Positions 1-9,684 are shown, counted from the stretch's first letter. The stretch: 64,000 bases of DNA from Janthinobacterium agaricidamnosum NBRC 102515 = DSM 9628 (GCF_000723165.1 NZ_HG322949.1:839970-903969); one strand, 5' to 3'. Translations and numbers: made by a program. Notes: generated by a model from the letters alone, not told the origin.

Positions 1-332
1 CCAAGGCAGCGGCTAAACCTGCAGCCAAGGCAGCGGCCAAGCCAGCAGCGAAAGCGGCAGCCAAGCCTGCAGCCAAGCCAGCGGCAAAAGCGGCAGCCAA
101 GCCAGCGGCCAAACCTGCGGCGGCAGCGCCGGTTGCGGCGCCAGCAGCGGTTGCTGCAGCTCCAGCCGAAGCCAAGCCAGCGGCGCCAAAAGCGGCAGCC
201 AAGCCAAAGAAAGCCGCTGCGCCTAAAAAGCCGGCTGTCGCCAAGCCGGCTCCGGCCGCGGCTCCAGCAGTCAAAACCGTGGTGGCGCCAGTAGCGGCAT
301 GGCCGTTCCCGACCAGCACCCGTCCATCCTGA
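1..332 (+). CDS. Histone H1-like alanine/lysine/proline-rich protein, C-terminal part (5' end outside window)
   Basis: The frame read from base 3 is open at the window edge and stops with TGA at 330-332. It encodes about 109 residues made almost entirely of Ala, Lys and Pro, as repeated AAKP/AAKA units, and ends in a short aromatic tail (AAWPFPTSTRPS). Such tails are known from bacterial histone H1-like nucleoid proteins of Burkholderiales, where the lysine-rich arm binds DNA non-specifically. The DNA is itself a degenerate tandem array of GCAGCCAAGCC-like units, so repeat number may vary between strains. A strong hairpin terminator follows 36 bases downstream. The N-terminal part is not visible, so the family call rests on composition and tail only. 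Confidence 0.75.
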   Translation, partial: KAAAKPAAKAAAKPAAKAAAKPAAKPAAKAAAKPAAKPAAAAPVAAPAAVAAAPAEAKPAAPKAAAKPKKAAAPKKPAVAKPAPAAAPAVKTVVAPVAAWPFPTSTRPS

Positions 333-367
333 TCACACCCCTTCGGGTGCCTGGATGAGGCAACACG

Positions 368-403
368 CCGCTGTGTGACCCAATCACACAGCGGTTTTTT
401 TTT
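368..403 (+). terminator. Rho-independent terminator after the H1-like gene
   Basis: An 11-bp perfect stem (368-378 with 384-394), a 5-nt loop and a run of nine T (395-403). It ends transcription of the H1-like gene just upstream of the YggT gene, whose ribosome binding site GGAG (404-407) directly follows the T run. Confidence 0.9.
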
Positions 404-414
404 GGAGAAGCGTC

Positions 415-945
415 GTGCTCAGTATTCTTACCTTGATCGTCGATACCATCGCCACTGTGTTGGGTGGTGTCCTCTTGTTGCGCTTCTGGATGCAAGCCGT
501 GCGCGTACGGCCGCCATCGTCGGTGGCCCAGTTTACCTTTCAATTATCGGACTGGCTGGTGCGTCCGCTGCGCCGCATCGTGCCCGGCGTCGGCGGCTAC
601 GACTGGGCCAGCCTGATCGGCGCGTTCCTGATCGTGCTGGTGGCGACCTCGGTCTGGTTCATCGCCGGTTTGCCGGCAGAGTTTGTCTTGTTGAGAGCCT
701 TGCAGCGCTTCCTGCAATGGATCTTGTATGGCTTCATGGCCTTGCTGGTGATCGAAGCGATCTTCAGCTGGATCAATCCGCAAGCGCCGCTGGCGCCGTT
801 TGTACGGGCCCTGAACGAACCCCTGCTGCGCCCCTTGCGCCGGATCGTTCCGCTGGTCGGCAACCTGGACCTGTCGCTGCTGGTCGCACTGATCTTGCTG
901 CAAGTCGGACAAATCCTGGTCAGCATGATGTTCGGCGGCCGATAA
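415..945 (+). CDS. YggT family integral membrane protein
   Basis: A 176-residue, very hydrophobic protein built from two tandem YggT repeats. Each repeat has two membrane segments and the signature PLRRIVP (residues 51-57 and 140-146). The start is GTG, preceded by GGAGAAG at 404-410. YggT proteins are inner-membrane proteins of poorly defined function, linked in different bacteria to osmotic/ion stress and cell division. The gene stands alone between the terminator and a transporter gene 137 bp downstream. Family assignment is secure; the role is not. Confidence 0.9.
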   Translation: MLSILTLIVDTIATVLGGVLLLRFWMQAVRVRPPSSVAQFTFQLSDWLVRPLRRIVPGVGGYDWASLIGAFLIVLVATSVWFIAGLPAEFVLLRALQRFLQWILYGFMALLVIEAIFSWINPQAPLAPFVRALNEPLLRPLRRIVPLVGNLDLSLLVALILLQVGQILVSMMFGGR

Positions 946-1081
946 GTTCACGGCTGCTTGCATGGAATGAGACGGATAGGCAGGTAATCGTCAATATCCA
1001 GCATTCATTGTATCGTTCCTCTCCGACATAATAGCCAGCAGCGATTTCGCCTGACCTGGATTGAGGATGATCGGAGCAGCC

Positions 1082-2080
1082 ATGGAACATATCGACAAGC
1101 AGCAAGCAGCGCCTGCCACCGGCACCACCCTGGCTTATCTGCCGGTGGCCCTGTTCGGTTCGGTGATGGGCTTGACCGGCCTGGCCCTGGCGTGGCGCGC
1201 CGCGCATGCGCATTTCGGGGCGCCGGCCTGGATCGCTTCCGGCATAGGCTGGATCGCCATCGCGGCCTTTGTCGCCCTGGCCATCGCATATGCGCTCAAG
1301 GCCGCCAGCGGTTTCGACAGCGTGCGCAACGAATTCCGGCACCCGATCGCCGGCAACCTGTTCGGCACGCCACTGATCAGCCTGTTGCTGCTGCCGATGC
1401 TGCTGGCCGATATCACCTTGCCGCTGGCGCGCGGCCTGTGGCTGCTGGGCGCGGCTGGCATGACGCTATTCGCATGGCTGATCGTCAGCCGCTGGATGTC
1501 GGTGCAACAAAACATTACCCATGCCACGCCTGCCTGGATCATTCCAGTGGTCGGCATGCTCGACGTGCCGCTGGCCGTGCCGTCGCTGCAATTCGAAGGC
1601 ATCCACGGCTTCATGCTGTTCGCGCTGGCGATCGGCCTGTTTTTCGCGATCCCGCTATTCACGCTGATTTTTTCGCGGCTGCTGTTCCAGGAAGCGATGC
1701 CGGCCGCGCTGCAGCCATCGCTGCTGATCCTGGTGGCGCCGTTTGCGGTGGGCTTTTCATCGTATGTGACGAGCACCGGTAAGCTGGACGCCTTCGCCGG
1801 CGCCTTATATATGTTGATGCTGTTCTTGCTGGCGGTGCTGGCCGGCCGCTTGCGCCATCTGGCCAGTTGCTGTCCATTCCGCGTGTCGTGGTGGTCGGTC
1901 AGTTTTCCGCTGGCGGCGTCGGCCAGCGCCGCATTGCGCTATGCCGCGGCGGTTGACACGATGTTTGCCGATGGCGTCGCGATGTTCTTGCTGGCCTTCG
2001 CCACGATCGCCATCCTGGGCCTGCTGCTGCGTACCCTGGCGGGCATCGCGCGCGGCGAATTGCGCGCGCTGAGCGGCTGA
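1082..2080 (+). CDS. SLAC1/TehA-type (TDT family) anion or C4-dicarboxylate transporter
   Basis: A 332-residue protein of about ten predicted transmembrane helices with only a short cytoplasmic N-terminus. Helix spacing and motifs such as HPIAGNLFGTPLISL and the closing helices resemble the tellurite-resistance/dicarboxylate (TDT) family that includes TehA, Mae1 and plant SLAC1 anion channels. The ATG at 1082 is chosen because GGAG sits at 1073-1076; TTG at 1061 and ATG at 1067 are in-frame alternatives. Substrate cannot be deduced. No tehB-like methyltransferase is adjacent, so tellurite resistance is not supported by context. Confidence 0.8.
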   Translation: MEHIDKQQAAPATGTTLAYLPVALFGSVMGLTGLALAWRAAHAHFGAPAWIASGIGWIAIAAFVALAIAYALKAASGFDSVRNEFRHPIAGNLFGTPLISLLLLPMLLADITLPLARGLWLLGAAGMTLFAWLIVSRWMSVQQNITHATPAWIIPVVGMLDVPLAVPSLQFEGIHGFMLFALAIGLFFAIPLFTLIFSRLLFQEAMPAALQPSLLILVAPFAVGFSSYVTSTGKLDAFAGALYMLMLFLLAVLAGRLRHLASCCPFRVSWWSVSFPLAASASAALRYAAAVDTMFADGVAMFLLAFATIAILGLLLRTLAGIARGELRALSG

Positions 2081-2248
2081 ATGCACTGGCGGGACGTGCC
2101 GGCTTGAATAAGATTGCGCTTAGTTGCGGCGCTTGCCCCTGGCCCGTCTTTTTGGCGCTTTCTGCGTTGTAGAGTGGTGTTCATGGGCGTCGAGCGGCGA
2201 TTGTTATCGCGGCCGACGCGTCCTTGATCATCACCATGGAAAGCAGAC

Positions 2249-2863
2249 ATGAGCAAACTTTTAGCCATCGAGGTCAGTGCCAGCGCCGATTACTCGGCGT
2301 CCCGCAAATTGACCGCCGAATTTATCGAACAATGGAATACCGCCCATCCCGGCGGCCAAGTGATCCCGCGCGACCTGACCAAGACCGACTTGCCGTTCAT
2401 CGGCATGCCGTGGATCCTGGGCGCCTTCACGCCGCCGGAACAGCACTCCGAAGAAAGCAAGGCCGCGCTGGCGGTAGGCGACGCGCTGATCGCCGAGTTG
2501 TTCTCGGCGGATCACATCGTGATCGGCACGCCGATGTACAACTTTTCGATCCCCGCCATCCTGAAGGCGTATATTGATCACATCGTGCGCATCGGCGTGA
2601 CTTTTTCGAGCGGTTTTGAAGGCATGGTGAGCGGCAAGAAAGCCACCATCATCCTCGCTTCCGGCAGCGATTTCACGCCAGGATCGCCGTTCGAACCGTT
2701 CAACGCGGCCAGCACCTATCTGCGCCAGATCCTCGGTTTTATCGGCATCACCGACGTCAAGGTGATACTGGCCGGCAGCACGCTGGCGATCATGCGCGGC
2801 GAAACGACGATGGAGCAACTGACCGGCAAGCTGGCCGGCCAGATCGCGGCGGCCGCCGCTTGA
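2249..2863 (+). CDS. azoR: FMN-dependent NADH-azoreductase
   Basis: A 204-residue flavodoxin-fold protein of normal AzoR length. It begins with the nucleotide-binding strand KLLAIEVSASADYSASRKL, in place of the usual SPRGxxSxS loop, and carries the FMN-contacting GTPMYNFSIPAILKAYIDH segment near residues 92-110. The family uses NAD(P)H and FMN to reduce quinones and azo compounds in the cytoplasm, mainly serving quinone/thiol stress defence. Only 28 bp separate it from the next small gene, so the two may be co-transcribed. Assignment is confident. Confidence 0.92.
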   Translation: MSKLLAIEVSASADYSASRKLTAEFIEQWNTAHPGGQVIPRDLTKTDLPFIGMPWILGAFTPPEQHSEESKAALAVGDALIAELFSADHIVIGTPMYNFSIPAILKAYIDHIVRIGVTFSSGFEGMVSGKKATIILASGSDFTPGSPFEPFNAASTYLRQILGFIGITDVKVILAGSTLAIMRGETTMEQLTGKLAGQIAAAAA

Positions 2864-2891
2864 TGGCGTACCAGACGAAAGGAGCATAAGC

Positions 2892-3314
2892 ATGAAATTC
2901 AACGATACCGCCCCAGTCCTGCCGCCCGCCGGCGGTCCGCCGCCCTGGCTGGCCAGGCTGGCCGACGACGCGACCATGGAAGCGACCGTGTTGCGGCGGC
3001 CGGTGGAGGGCAAGGACAATATCGTGGGGCTGCTGAAACTGGCGATTCCACTCTACGAATTCCAGCATTTCACTTACCGGGACGACTTTGGCGATAACTT
3101 TTTCATGGAATCGTACCGCTCGCAGATACGCGGCGTGCCGATCGAATGCTCTGTGCTGGTGCATATGAACGCGGCGGGCCAGGCCGATTCGCTGCTGATC
3201 AATCATCGTCCGCTCGATGCCGCGCTGCTGTTTTCACGGCTGATGGCACAGCAGGCCGCCGATCGTTATGGCCAGGATCTGTTCCTGGGCGAGCAGCCAT
3301 CCGCTACCAAATAA
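2892..3314 (+). CDS. Small conserved protein, probably NTF2-like (SnoaL-like) fold
   Basis: A 140-residue soluble protein starting at ATG 2892 after AAAGGAGC. The pattern ATVLRRPVEGKDNIVGLLK followed by aromatic/charged strands (YEFQHFTYRDDF) and an alternating C-terminal sheet resembles NTF2-like proteins, which often act as small-molecule isomerases or binding domains. It directly follows azoR and shares a terminator 3' to it, suggesting a redox or detoxification link, but no specific activity can be assigned. Confidence 0.6.
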   Translation: MKFNDTAPVLPPAGGPPPWLARLADDATMEATVLRRPVEGKDNIVGLLKLAIPLYEFQHFTYRDDFGDNFFMESYRSQIRGVPIECSVLVHMNAAGQADSLLINHRPLDAALLFSRLMAQQAADRYGQDLFLGEQPSATK

Positions 3315-3320
3315 TGGGCG

Positions 3321-3352
3321 AAAAAAACTCAGGCATCAGCCTGAGTTTTTTT
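3321..3352. terminator. Bidirectional terminator between the NTF2-like gene and the sugar kinase gene
   Basis: An 8-bp stem (3327-3334 with 3339-3346) with a 4-nt loop, flanked by an A run at 3321-3327 and a T run at 3346-3352. It can therefore work in both directions for the two convergent genes. Confidence 0.9.
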
Positions 3353-3376
3353 GAACACGCGACAACTGCGCTTGGA

Positions 3377-4315
3377 TCAGAAGCGATAGCCGAATGCCGC
3401 TTCAAACTGGTCGGCGATGCTTGCTGGCGTAAACACATGGTTTTGCGCGCCTTGGGTGGCGATCTTGATGGCGCCGATCAGGCTGGCCAGGCGGCCGGTG
3501 GTCTCCCAGTTCAGGCCGTTGGTGATACCGAACAGCAGGCCAGCGCGGTAGGCGTCGCCGCAACCGGTCGGGTCCAGCACTTCGCTCGCCTTGACGGCAG
3601 GAATATCGATGCGTTTGCCGCCGGTGTAGATTTCCGAACCTTGTTCGCCGCGCGTGACGATCAGCGCTTCCAGGCGGCTGGCGATTTCCGGCAAGGTCAA
3701 ACCTGTACGTTCCATCAACATTTCGATTTCATAATCGTTGGCGCTGACGTAGGTTGCCTTGTTGATGAAGTCGATCAATTGCTCGCCATTGAACCTCGGC
3801 AATTGCTGGCCCGGATCGAACATGAAGGGAATGCCCAGTTCGGCCAGGTCTTGGGCGTGCTTGAGCATGCCCTGGTCGCCGTCCGGCGAAATGATGGCGA
3901 CCCGGGCCGGGCCGGCGTCGGCGATATTGTTTTCATGCGCGAACGACATGGCGCCGGGATGGAAGGCGTTGATCTGGTTATTGTCGACATCGGCGGTGAC
4001 GAAGCATTGCGCGTTATACGCTTCCGGCTTGATCAGGATATTCTTGGTCGAGATGCCCAGTTTTTCCAGGCGTTCCAGGTAGGCTGCGCTGTCCTGGCCC
4101 ATGACGCCGACGATGCGCGGATCGCCGCCCAGCATTTTCAGGGTGTAGGCGATATTGCCCGAGCAACCGCCGAATTCGGTGCGCATGGTCGGCACCAGGA
4201 ACGAGACGTTCACTTTGTGCAATTGATCGGCCAGCAGCGATTCGCCGAAACGGCCAGGAAATTGCATGATGGTGTCGGTTGCCAGCGAACCGCAAATCAG
4301 GGAAGTTTTGTTCAT
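3377..4315 (-). CDS. PfkB/ribokinase family carbohydrate (adenosine-type) kinase
   Basis: A 312-residue protein with both PfkB signatures: the GGCSGNIAYTLKMLG substrate region (residues 49-63) and DPTGCGDAYRAGLL (248-261), where Asp254 is the expected catalytic base. The family transfers phosphate from ATP to a sugar or nucleoside hydroxyl. The exact substrate (adenosine, ribose, fructose or another) cannot be read from the sequence. The stop lies 6 bp from the start of the following minus-strand reading direction boundary, with the DUF3426 gene upstream (stop at 4322), so it is probably the last gene of the accB-accC-prmA operon. Confidence 0.88.
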   Translation of the reverse strand: MNKTSLICGSLATDTIMQFPGRFGESLLADQLHKVNVSFLVPTMRTEFGGCSGNIAYTLKMLGGDPRIVGVMGQDSAAYLERLEKLGISTKNILIKPEAYNAQCFVTADVDNNQINAFHPGAMSFAHENNIADAGPARVAIISPDGDQGMLKHAQDLAELGIPFMFDPGQQLPRFNGEQLIDFINKATYVSANDYEIEMLMERTGLTLPEIASRLEALIVTRGEQGSEIYTGGKRIDIPAVKASEVLDPTGCGDAYRAGLLFGITNGLNWETTGRLASLIGAIKIATQGAQNHVFTPASIADQFEAAFGYRF

Positions 4316-4321
4316 CAGATA

Positions 4322-5560
4322 TCAGGGGTAAAAAAGAGCGATATGGTAGCCAGATGCTTTGAGCTGGGCTAATTCAAAATAGATTTTAACGGCTTGTTCT
4401 GTCCGTGGGGCAAAACCTTTACTCAAATCCGTTTGCGCCGGCAAGTATTCGCGCGGCGCTATGACACGGCGCAATACCGGCTTGTCATTGCTATCGTTCA
4501 GGATCAATTCGATGCTGGGCCACGATTGCACACCACGGCCCTGGTTGCGCAGCACGGTGGCGTAAGAGAAGGTATGCTCCGCCATGGTTTGCAATTCGCC
4601 CTGTTCGATCGTCAGCCATTCGATCTGGGCCGGCAAGTCGACTGTACAGCCGGCCATGGCGCACACGGTTTCCAGCGTCGGTTTCAGCTCAGGAATCTTG
4701 GCCGCCAGCACATTGCGGAACGTCGCCACGGCCTGGACCAGCAACAGTATCAGCAACACCAGCGAGCCGATGCCCATCAGGATGCGCAGCGCCTTGCCGG
4801 TGCGTTCGCGGCGGCGGCCCTGGCGCACGAAACCGGGCTCGTCTTCGGCCGCTGCCTCGGTGCTGATCGCAGATGCCGGGCCGGTCGCAAAACCTGGCTC
4901 TTGCCGGCCTTCATCCATGGTGATCGCCGGGAGTGCTGCTTCACGCGTTTCTTCAATCGGTTCGTCGACGGATTCTTCCAGCGGCTCCTGGTCCGGCAGC
5001 GCGCTGGCGACCAGCTGCTCTTCCGCTTCCACCGGAGGTGGCGGCGGCAAGGCCGGTTCATGCTTTTCTTCGCGCAGATAGGTGACGAACGCCGGCGCCT
5101 CCGGTTCCGGGACGCGGCGGGTCCACACTTTGGGCGTGACCGGCGGTGCCGGCGCCGGGGTTGGCTCGGGGGCCGGCTGCGGCGCCACGTTGGTATCCAG
5201 CGCCAAGTCTTGTTCCGGGGCCTGCTCGGGCTGGGCCTGGGCAAGCTCGGGCAAGATGCCAAACGGATCGTAGGATGTGTCGAAATCGAGTGTATAGGCC
5301 GGTTCTTCGGCAATTTCAGCGAAGGCGGGCAGGATCTCGGTGTACGAGGGAGTAACTGTTTCGGCAGCCTGAGCCGGCTCGGCAGGCATCACCGGAGGGG
5401 CAGCGGACGGCGCGGCGACCAGCGGGTCGACCAGCGCGGCATTGCCGTCGAATACTTCTTTGCAGGAGCCACAACGTACTATGCCCCCACGCAACTTCAA
5501 CTGGTCAGCAGCGACCCGAAAGATGGTGTTGCAATGGGGGCATTTGGTGGCGAGGGCCAT
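4322..5560 (-). CDS. MJ0042 zinc-ribbon / DUF3426 single-pass membrane protein
   Basis: A 412-residue protein from ATG at 5560; a longer frame upstream lies inside prmA and is not credible. The N-terminus is a four-cysteine zinc ribbon (CPHC at 7-10, CGSC at 30-33), followed by about 200 residues of Pro/Glu/Ala-rich linker, one membrane helix (about 257-280) and a C-terminal DUF3426 domain expected outside the cytoplasm. Proteins of this architecture commonly sit next to prmA and accC in Betaproteobacteria; their function is unknown. Eight bp separate it from prmA, indicating co-transcription. Confidence 0.88.
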   Translation of the reverse strand: MALATKCPHCNTIFRVAADQLKLRGGIVRCGSCKEVFDGNAALVDPLVAAPSAAPPVMPAEPAQAAETVTPSYTEILPAFAEIAEEPAYTLDFDTSYDPFGILPELAQAQPEQAPEQDLALDTNVAPQPAPEPTPAPAPPVTPKVWTRRVPEPEAPAFVTYLREEKHEPALPPPPPVEAEEQLVASALPDQEPLEESVDEPIEETREAALPAITMDEGRQEPGFATGPASAISTEAAAEDEPGFVRQGRRRERTGKALRILMGIGSLVLLILLLVQAVATFRNVLAAKIPELKPTLETVCAMAGCTVDLPAQIEWLTIEQGELQTMAEHTFSYATVLRNQGRGVQSWPSIELILNDSNDKPVLRRVIAPREYLPAQTDLSKGFAPRTEQAVKIYFELAQLKASGYHIALFYP

Positions 5561-5568
5561 CGCAGCTG

Positions 5569-6513
5569 TTAAGCGCTTGCCGTGCGGGCGGGCGGCGCGG
5601 CCGTCTGACCCAGGCGGCCATGCAGGGCGACCCAGCCATCTTGCTCGGCCCACACACCCAACTGGATGAAGGGTGCGTAAGCTTCAATCACGTCTTGCGC
5701 TTGCGGCGCCAGCACGCCGGACAGAATCAGCGCGCCGTCCGGGGCTACCCGGCCGGACAGCATCGGCGCCATCAATTTCAACGGACCCGACAAGATGTTG
5801 GCGACCACGACATCGAACTTTTGCGCAGCGTGGGCCGACTGGGCGAACGTATCCGGCAAGAAGTAGGCGATGTCGCAGTTGTTGCGCTGCGCATTGTCGT
5901 TGGCCGACTCGATCGCTTGCGGATCGATATCGACGCCCACCACAGCCGCCGCGTCCAGCTTCTTGGCGACCATCGCCAGGATGCCGGAACCGCAACCATA
6001 ATCGAGCACGGACTTGCCGGGCGCCGGATGGGCTTCCAGCCATTCCATGCACAAACGGGTGGTGGGATGGCTGCCGGTACCGAACGCCAGGCCCGGGTCC
6101 AGTTCCAGGATCAGGCCGGACGGGTCCGGCGCTTCATGCCAGCTCGGCACGACCCAGATATTCTTGCCGATATGCATAGGCTCGAATTGCGACTGGGTCA
6201 AACGCACCCAGTCCTGGTCGCCGACCGGACGCAAGGTGAAGCTTGGCACGCTGGCCAGGCCAATCTCGGCGGCGGCCGCCGCGACGATCGCGGCCTGGTC
6301 GGCATCGAGATCGGTCAGCGCGACCACCCGGCTGCGTTCCCACGCCGCTTCCTTCGGTTCCATGCCCGGCTCGCCGAACAGCGGCTGCTCGGCCGCGGTG
6401 CCTTCATCGGCGTCTTCCACCGACACCGACAGCGCACCGGCTTCCATCAACGCGTCGGACAGGGCCTCGGCGTGGTCGCGTGCGATTTCGATGACGATTT
6501 CAGTCCAGCTCAT
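5569..6513 (-). CDS. prmA: Ribosomal protein L11 methyltransferase
   Basis: A 314-residue protein, normal length for PrmA. It has an N-terminal L11-recognition domain (starts [20 protein letters not shown]) and a Rossmann methyltransferase domain with the SAM motif [13 protein letters not shown] near residue 167, then [10 protein letters not shown] and [10 protein letters not shown]. It trimethylates L11 at lysines and the N-terminus using S-adenosylmethionine. Its ATG overlaps the accC stop as ATGA, so translation is coupled to accC, an order seen in many proteobacteria. Confidence 0.96.
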   Translation of the reverse strand: MSWTEIVIEIARDHAEALSDALMEAGALSVSVEDADEGTAAEQPLFGEPGMEPKEAAWERSRVVALTDLDADQAAIVAAAAAEIGLASVPSFTLRPVGDQDWVRLTQSQFEPMHIGKNIWVVPSWHEAPDPSGLILELDPGLAFGTGSHPTTRLCMEWLEAHPAPGKSVLDYGCGSGILAMVAKKLDAAAVVGVDIDPQAIESANDNAQRNNCDIAYFLPDTFAQSAHAAQKFDVVVANILSGPLKLMAPMLSGRVAPDGALILSGVLAPQAQDVIEAYAPFIQLGVWAEQDGWVALHGRLGQTAAPPARTASA

Positions 6514-7928
6514 GCTTCCGCCTTGATTTCGGATTTGTTGGCGATGCTCGGGGTGCCGCCTTTACTCAGATTCTTGCTCAAATCCGGCATGTCCGCCAGC
6601 TTTTGCTCCAAGTAATGAATATTGGTGCCGCCTTCGATAAAGCGCGCATCGATCATCAATTCGCGGTGCAGCGCGATATTGGTGGAAATACCTTCGACCA
6701 CCATTTCCGACAAGGCGATCTGCATGCGGCGGATCGCCTGTTCACGGGTCGCGCCATAGGCGATGACCTTGCCGATCATCGAATCGTAATGCGGCGGCAC
6801 ATAATAACCGGCGTAAGCGTGCGAATCGACGCGGATGCCAGGACCGCCCGGCACGTGCCAGGAAACGATCTTGCCTGGCGACGGCGTAAACTTGAACGGG
6901 TCTTCGGCATTGATGCGGCACTCGACGGCATGGCCCGACAGCAATACATCGCGTTGGCGGAAACGCAGTTTTTCGCCGGCGGCGATGCGGATCTGCTCTT
7001 GCACGATGTCGATGCCGGTGATCATTTCGGTGACCGGATGTTCAACTTGCACGCGAGTATTCATTTCAATGAAATAAAACTCGCCGTTTTCGTACAGGAA
7101 TTCGAAGGTGCCCGCGCCACGGTAGCCGATCTTGCGGCAAGCTTCTGCGCAACGGTCGCCGATTTTTTCGATCAGCTTGCGCGGAATGCCCGGCGCCGGC
7201 GCTTCTTCGATCACTTTCTGGTGGCGGCGCTGCATCGAGCAATCGCGCTCGCCGAGCCAGACGGCGTTTTTGTGTTCATCGGCCAGGATCTGGATTTCCA
7301 CGTGGCGCGGATTTTCCAGGTACTTCTCCATATAGACTTCCGGATTGCCGAAAGCGGAGCCGGCTTCAGTCTTGGTCATCGCCACGGCGTTGATCAGAGC
7401 TGCTTCGGTATGCACCACGCGCATGCCGCGGCCGCCGCCGCCGCCGGCCGCCTTGATGATGACCGGATAGCCGATCTTGCGCGCAATTTGCACGATCGTC
7501 TTTGGATCGTCGGGCAATGCGCCATCGGAGCCCGGCACGCAAGGCACGCCGGCCTTGATCATGGTTTGCTTGGCCGATACTTTATCGCCCATCAAGCGGA
7601 TCGATTCGGAACGCGGGCCGATGAACACGAAGCCGGATTTTTCAACCCGTTCGGCGAAATCGGCGTTTTCCGACAAGAAGCCGTAACCCGGGTGGATCGC
7701 TTGCGCATCCGTCACTTCAGCCGCGCTGATGATGGCCGGCATGTTCAGGTAGCTCAACGATGAAGGGGCCGGTCCGATGCAGACGGATTCGTCGGCCAGC
7801 TTGACGTATTTTGCGTCTTTGTCGGCTTCGGAGTGGACCACAACCGTTTTAATGCCCATTTCGCGGCAGGCGCGCTGAATACGGAGGGCAATTTCACCAC
7901 GGTTGGCAATCAGGATTTTTTCAAACAT
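6510..7928 (-). CDS. accC: Acetyl-CoA carboxylase, biotin carboxylase subunit
   Basis: A 472-residue ATP-grasp enzyme starting at ATG 7928 ([17 protein letters not shown]). An in-frame ATG 14 codons upstream has no family support. It has the glycine-rich ATP loop ([14 protein letters not shown]), the catalytic/metal site [14 protein letters not shown] near residue 287, and the C-terminal biotin carboxylase domain. It carboxylates biotin on AccB with ATP and bicarbonate, the first step of fatty-acid synthesis. The last ~25 residues (rich in Lys/Ser) extend beyond the usual ~447-450 residue length. accB lies 102 bp upstream. Confidence 0.97.
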   Translation of the reverse strand: MFEKILIANRGEIALRIQRACREMGIKTVVVHSEADKDAKYVKLADESVCIGPAPSSLSYLNMPAIISAAEVTDAQAIHPGYGFLSENADFAERVEKSGFVFIGPRSESIRLMGDKVSAKQTMIKAGVPCVPGSDGALPDDPKTIVQIARKIGYPVIIKAAGGGGGRGMRVVHTEAALINAVAMTKTEAGSAFGNPEVYMEKYLENPRHVEIQILADEHKNAVWLGERDCSMQRRHQKVIEEAPAPGIPRKLIEKIGDRCAEACRKIGYRGAGTFEFLYENGEFYFIEMNTRVQVEHPVTEMITGIDIVQEQIRIAAGEKLRFRQRDVLLSGHAVECRINAEDPFKFTPSPGKIVSWHVPGGPGIRVDSHAYAGYYVPPHYDSMIGKVIAYGATREQAIRRMQIALSEMVVEGISTNIALHRELMIDARFIEGGTNIHYLEQKLADMPDLSKNLSKGGTPSIANKSEIKAEA

Positions 7929-8030
7929 GGTAGGTTCGCGTATGTCTGTGAGAGCCGGGCTAGCCGGCAAAACAACAAGTGTGAGGGTCGGAAAACCGCA
8001 AACGGCCGTTGCCGGCCGTGTGGACAGGTG

Positions 8031-8498
8031 TTAGCCGATCACAAACAGGGGTTGACCGAATTCGACCGGTTGGCCGTTCTCGACCAGGATCTGGGTCACG
8101 ACGCCGGCTTTGTCCGAGTCGATTTCATTCAACAGCTTCATCGCTTCGATGATGCACAGGGTATCGCCTTCCTTGACGGTGGCGCCCACTTCGACGAACG
8201 CGGCGCTGCCTGGAGCGGACGAACGGTAGAAAGTGCCGACCATCGGCGATTTGACTACATAGCCAGTAGGCTCGGCGGCAACTACTGCGGTTGCGGCGGC
8301 CGGCGCGGCGGCGACTGGCGCTGCGGCTGGCTGGTAGTGGGTTGGCATGCCTTGCGGCTGCATCATGACCATCTGGTTTTGCGGCATCGCCGACGACTTG
8401 ACGATACGAACCTTGCTTTCGCCCTCGGTCACTTCCAGCTCTGCGATATCCGATTCGGCGACCAAGTCGATCAAAGTCTTGAGTTTTCGTAGATCCAT
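8031..8498 (-). CDS. accB: Acetyl-CoA carboxylase, biotin carboxyl carrier protein
   Basis: A 155-residue protein with an N-terminal segment ([20 protein letters not shown]), an Ala/Pro-rich flexible linker (about residues 50-75), and a C-terminal biotinyl domain with EAMKLLNEI, whose lysine near residue 120 is the biotin site. It carries carboxyl-biotin between AccC and the AccAD transferase. Genes run accB-accC-prmA; aroQ lies 91 bp upstream. Confidence 0.97.
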   Translation of the reverse strand: MDLRKLKTLIDLVAESDIAELEVTEGESKVRIVKSSAMPQNQMVMMQPQGMPTHYQPAAAPVAAAPAAATAVVAAEPTGYVVKSPMVGTFYRSSAPGSAAFVEVGATVKEGDTLCIIEAMKLLNEIDSDKAGVVTQILVENGQPVEFGQPLFVIG

Positions 8499-8589
8499 GT
8501 AAAACCCCTAGGAATTTATATTGTTTTATGAGTGAAGCGGTGATGTCGGATTGAGTATCGCCGCGTTAAATGCGTGCAGATCGCGTAGA

Positions 8590-9027
8590 TTAACGTGTTT
8601 TAAGCGCAAAGTCGATGGCAAAGCGATATCCATCGATGCCGAGCCCGCAGATCGTGCCCTGCGCGATCGCGCTGAGAAAAGAATGATGTCGAAACGTTTC
8701 GCGCTGATAAATATTCGAAATATGGACTTCCACGAACGGAATCGCCACCCCGGCCAAGGCGTCGCGCAAAGCCACGCTGGTATGCGTCAGCCCACCCGGA
8801 TTGATCACGATGGCGTCAATTCCTTCTGTGCGCGCGGCATGGATGCGATCGATCAGCGCGCCTTCATGGTTGCTTTGAAAGCACACCAGGCTGGCGCCGG
8901 CCGCCAGCGCTTGCGCCATGGCGGCTTGCTCGATATCGGCCAAGGTGCTGGCGCCGTAGACCTCAGGCTCGCGCGTCCCCAGCAAATTCAGATTGGGGCC
9001 ATTGAGCAGAAGGAGGTTTTTTGCCAT
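8590..9027 (-). CDS. aroQ: 3-dehydroquinate dehydratase, type II
   Basis: A 145-residue protein of standard type II length. Motifs are [20 protein letters not shown] (catalytic tyrosine at 24 in the lid loop with its arginine), NPGGLTHTS and FVEVHISN. It dehydrates 3-dehydroquinate to 3-dehydroshikimate in the shikimate pathway. Location immediately upstream of accB-accC is a conserved Beta/Gammaproteobacterial arrangement. Confidence 0.97.
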   Translation of the reverse strand: MAKNLLLLNGPNLNLLGTREPEVYGASTLADIEQAAMAQALAAGASLVCFQSNHEGALIDRIHAARTEGIDAIVINPGGLTHTSVALRDALAGVAIPFVEVHISNIYQRETFRHHSFLSAIAQGTICGLGIDGYRFAIDFALKTR

Positions 9028-9110
9028 GTAAGGAAGACCGTTTTAGCGAAAGTTCCGCATTTTGCCGCCAAAGGTACGCATTGGCAAGAGAAAAAATGTT
9101 AATGAACTAA

Positions 9111-9668
9111 TTAGAGCGTGGCCAGGTCTGCGCGCAATTGCTCGAATTTCAAACGTCCCAGATAGGTCTTTTTGACTTGTCCATCGGCGCCGATCAGTAC
9201 GGTGTAAGGCAAGCCGCCAGCGCTATTGCCGAACTGCTTGGATAAATCGGTGCCGCTCATGCCGGACACATACACCGGATAAGCAATCTCCATTTTTTTG
9301 GCAAATTCAGCAATATTGCCAGGCGTATCGATGCCGATGCCAATGATTTGCAGGTTTTTACCGGCGCTTTCCTTTTGCAGCTCTGATAATTCCGGCATTT
9401 CTTGGACGCAAGGTCCGCACCACGGCGCCCAGAAGTTGACGATCAGGTTCTTGCCTTTCCATTGAGACAAGGCTTGCGTCGTGCCGGCGGCATCCGGCAC
9501 GGACAGTGCATACAGCGCGGCGACCGGACCGGCCGCTGCCGCGGTGGCCGGTTCGGCGGCGGTGGATGCCGGAGCGGCTTCAGGCTGGTTTTTATGGCTG
9601 ATATAAGCACCGATGCCGGCAAATACGATGGCGATCGCAGCGTAAGCGATTAAATTATTCTTTTTCAT
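9111..9668 (-). CDS. TlpA-like membrane-anchored thiol:disulfide oxidoreductase
   Basis: A 185-residue protein with an N-terminal membrane anchor (residues 6-23), an Ala-rich periplasmic linker and a thioredoxin-fold domain with WAPWCGPC (active cysteines 84 and 87) and the cis-proline region GGLPYTVLIGADG. Such proteins act in the periplasm as reductants, for example in cytochrome c or oxidase maturation. ATG at 9668 gives a clean signal anchor; TTG at 9692 would overlap the upstream gene. It follows the 211-aa gene by 16 bp and probably shares its transcript. Confidence 0.9.
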   Translation of the reverse strand: MKKNNLIAYAAIAIVFAGIGAYISHKNQPEAAPASTAAEPATAAAAGPVAALYALSVPDAAGTTQALSQWKGKNLIVNFWAPWCGPCVQEMPELSELQKESAGKNLQIIGIGIDTPGNIAEFAKKMEIAYPVYVSGMSGTDLSKQFGNSAGGLPYTVLIGADGQVKKTYLGRLKFEQLRADLATL

Positions 9669-9684
9669 GATCTCGATGGGTTTT

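Noticed and set aside
3146..4372. Long plus-strand ORF (408 codons) opposite the PfkB kinase gene
   Set aside because: It runs antisense to the well-supported kinase and has the Gln/Arg/Ala-rich, domainless translation typical of the complementary strand of high-GC genes.
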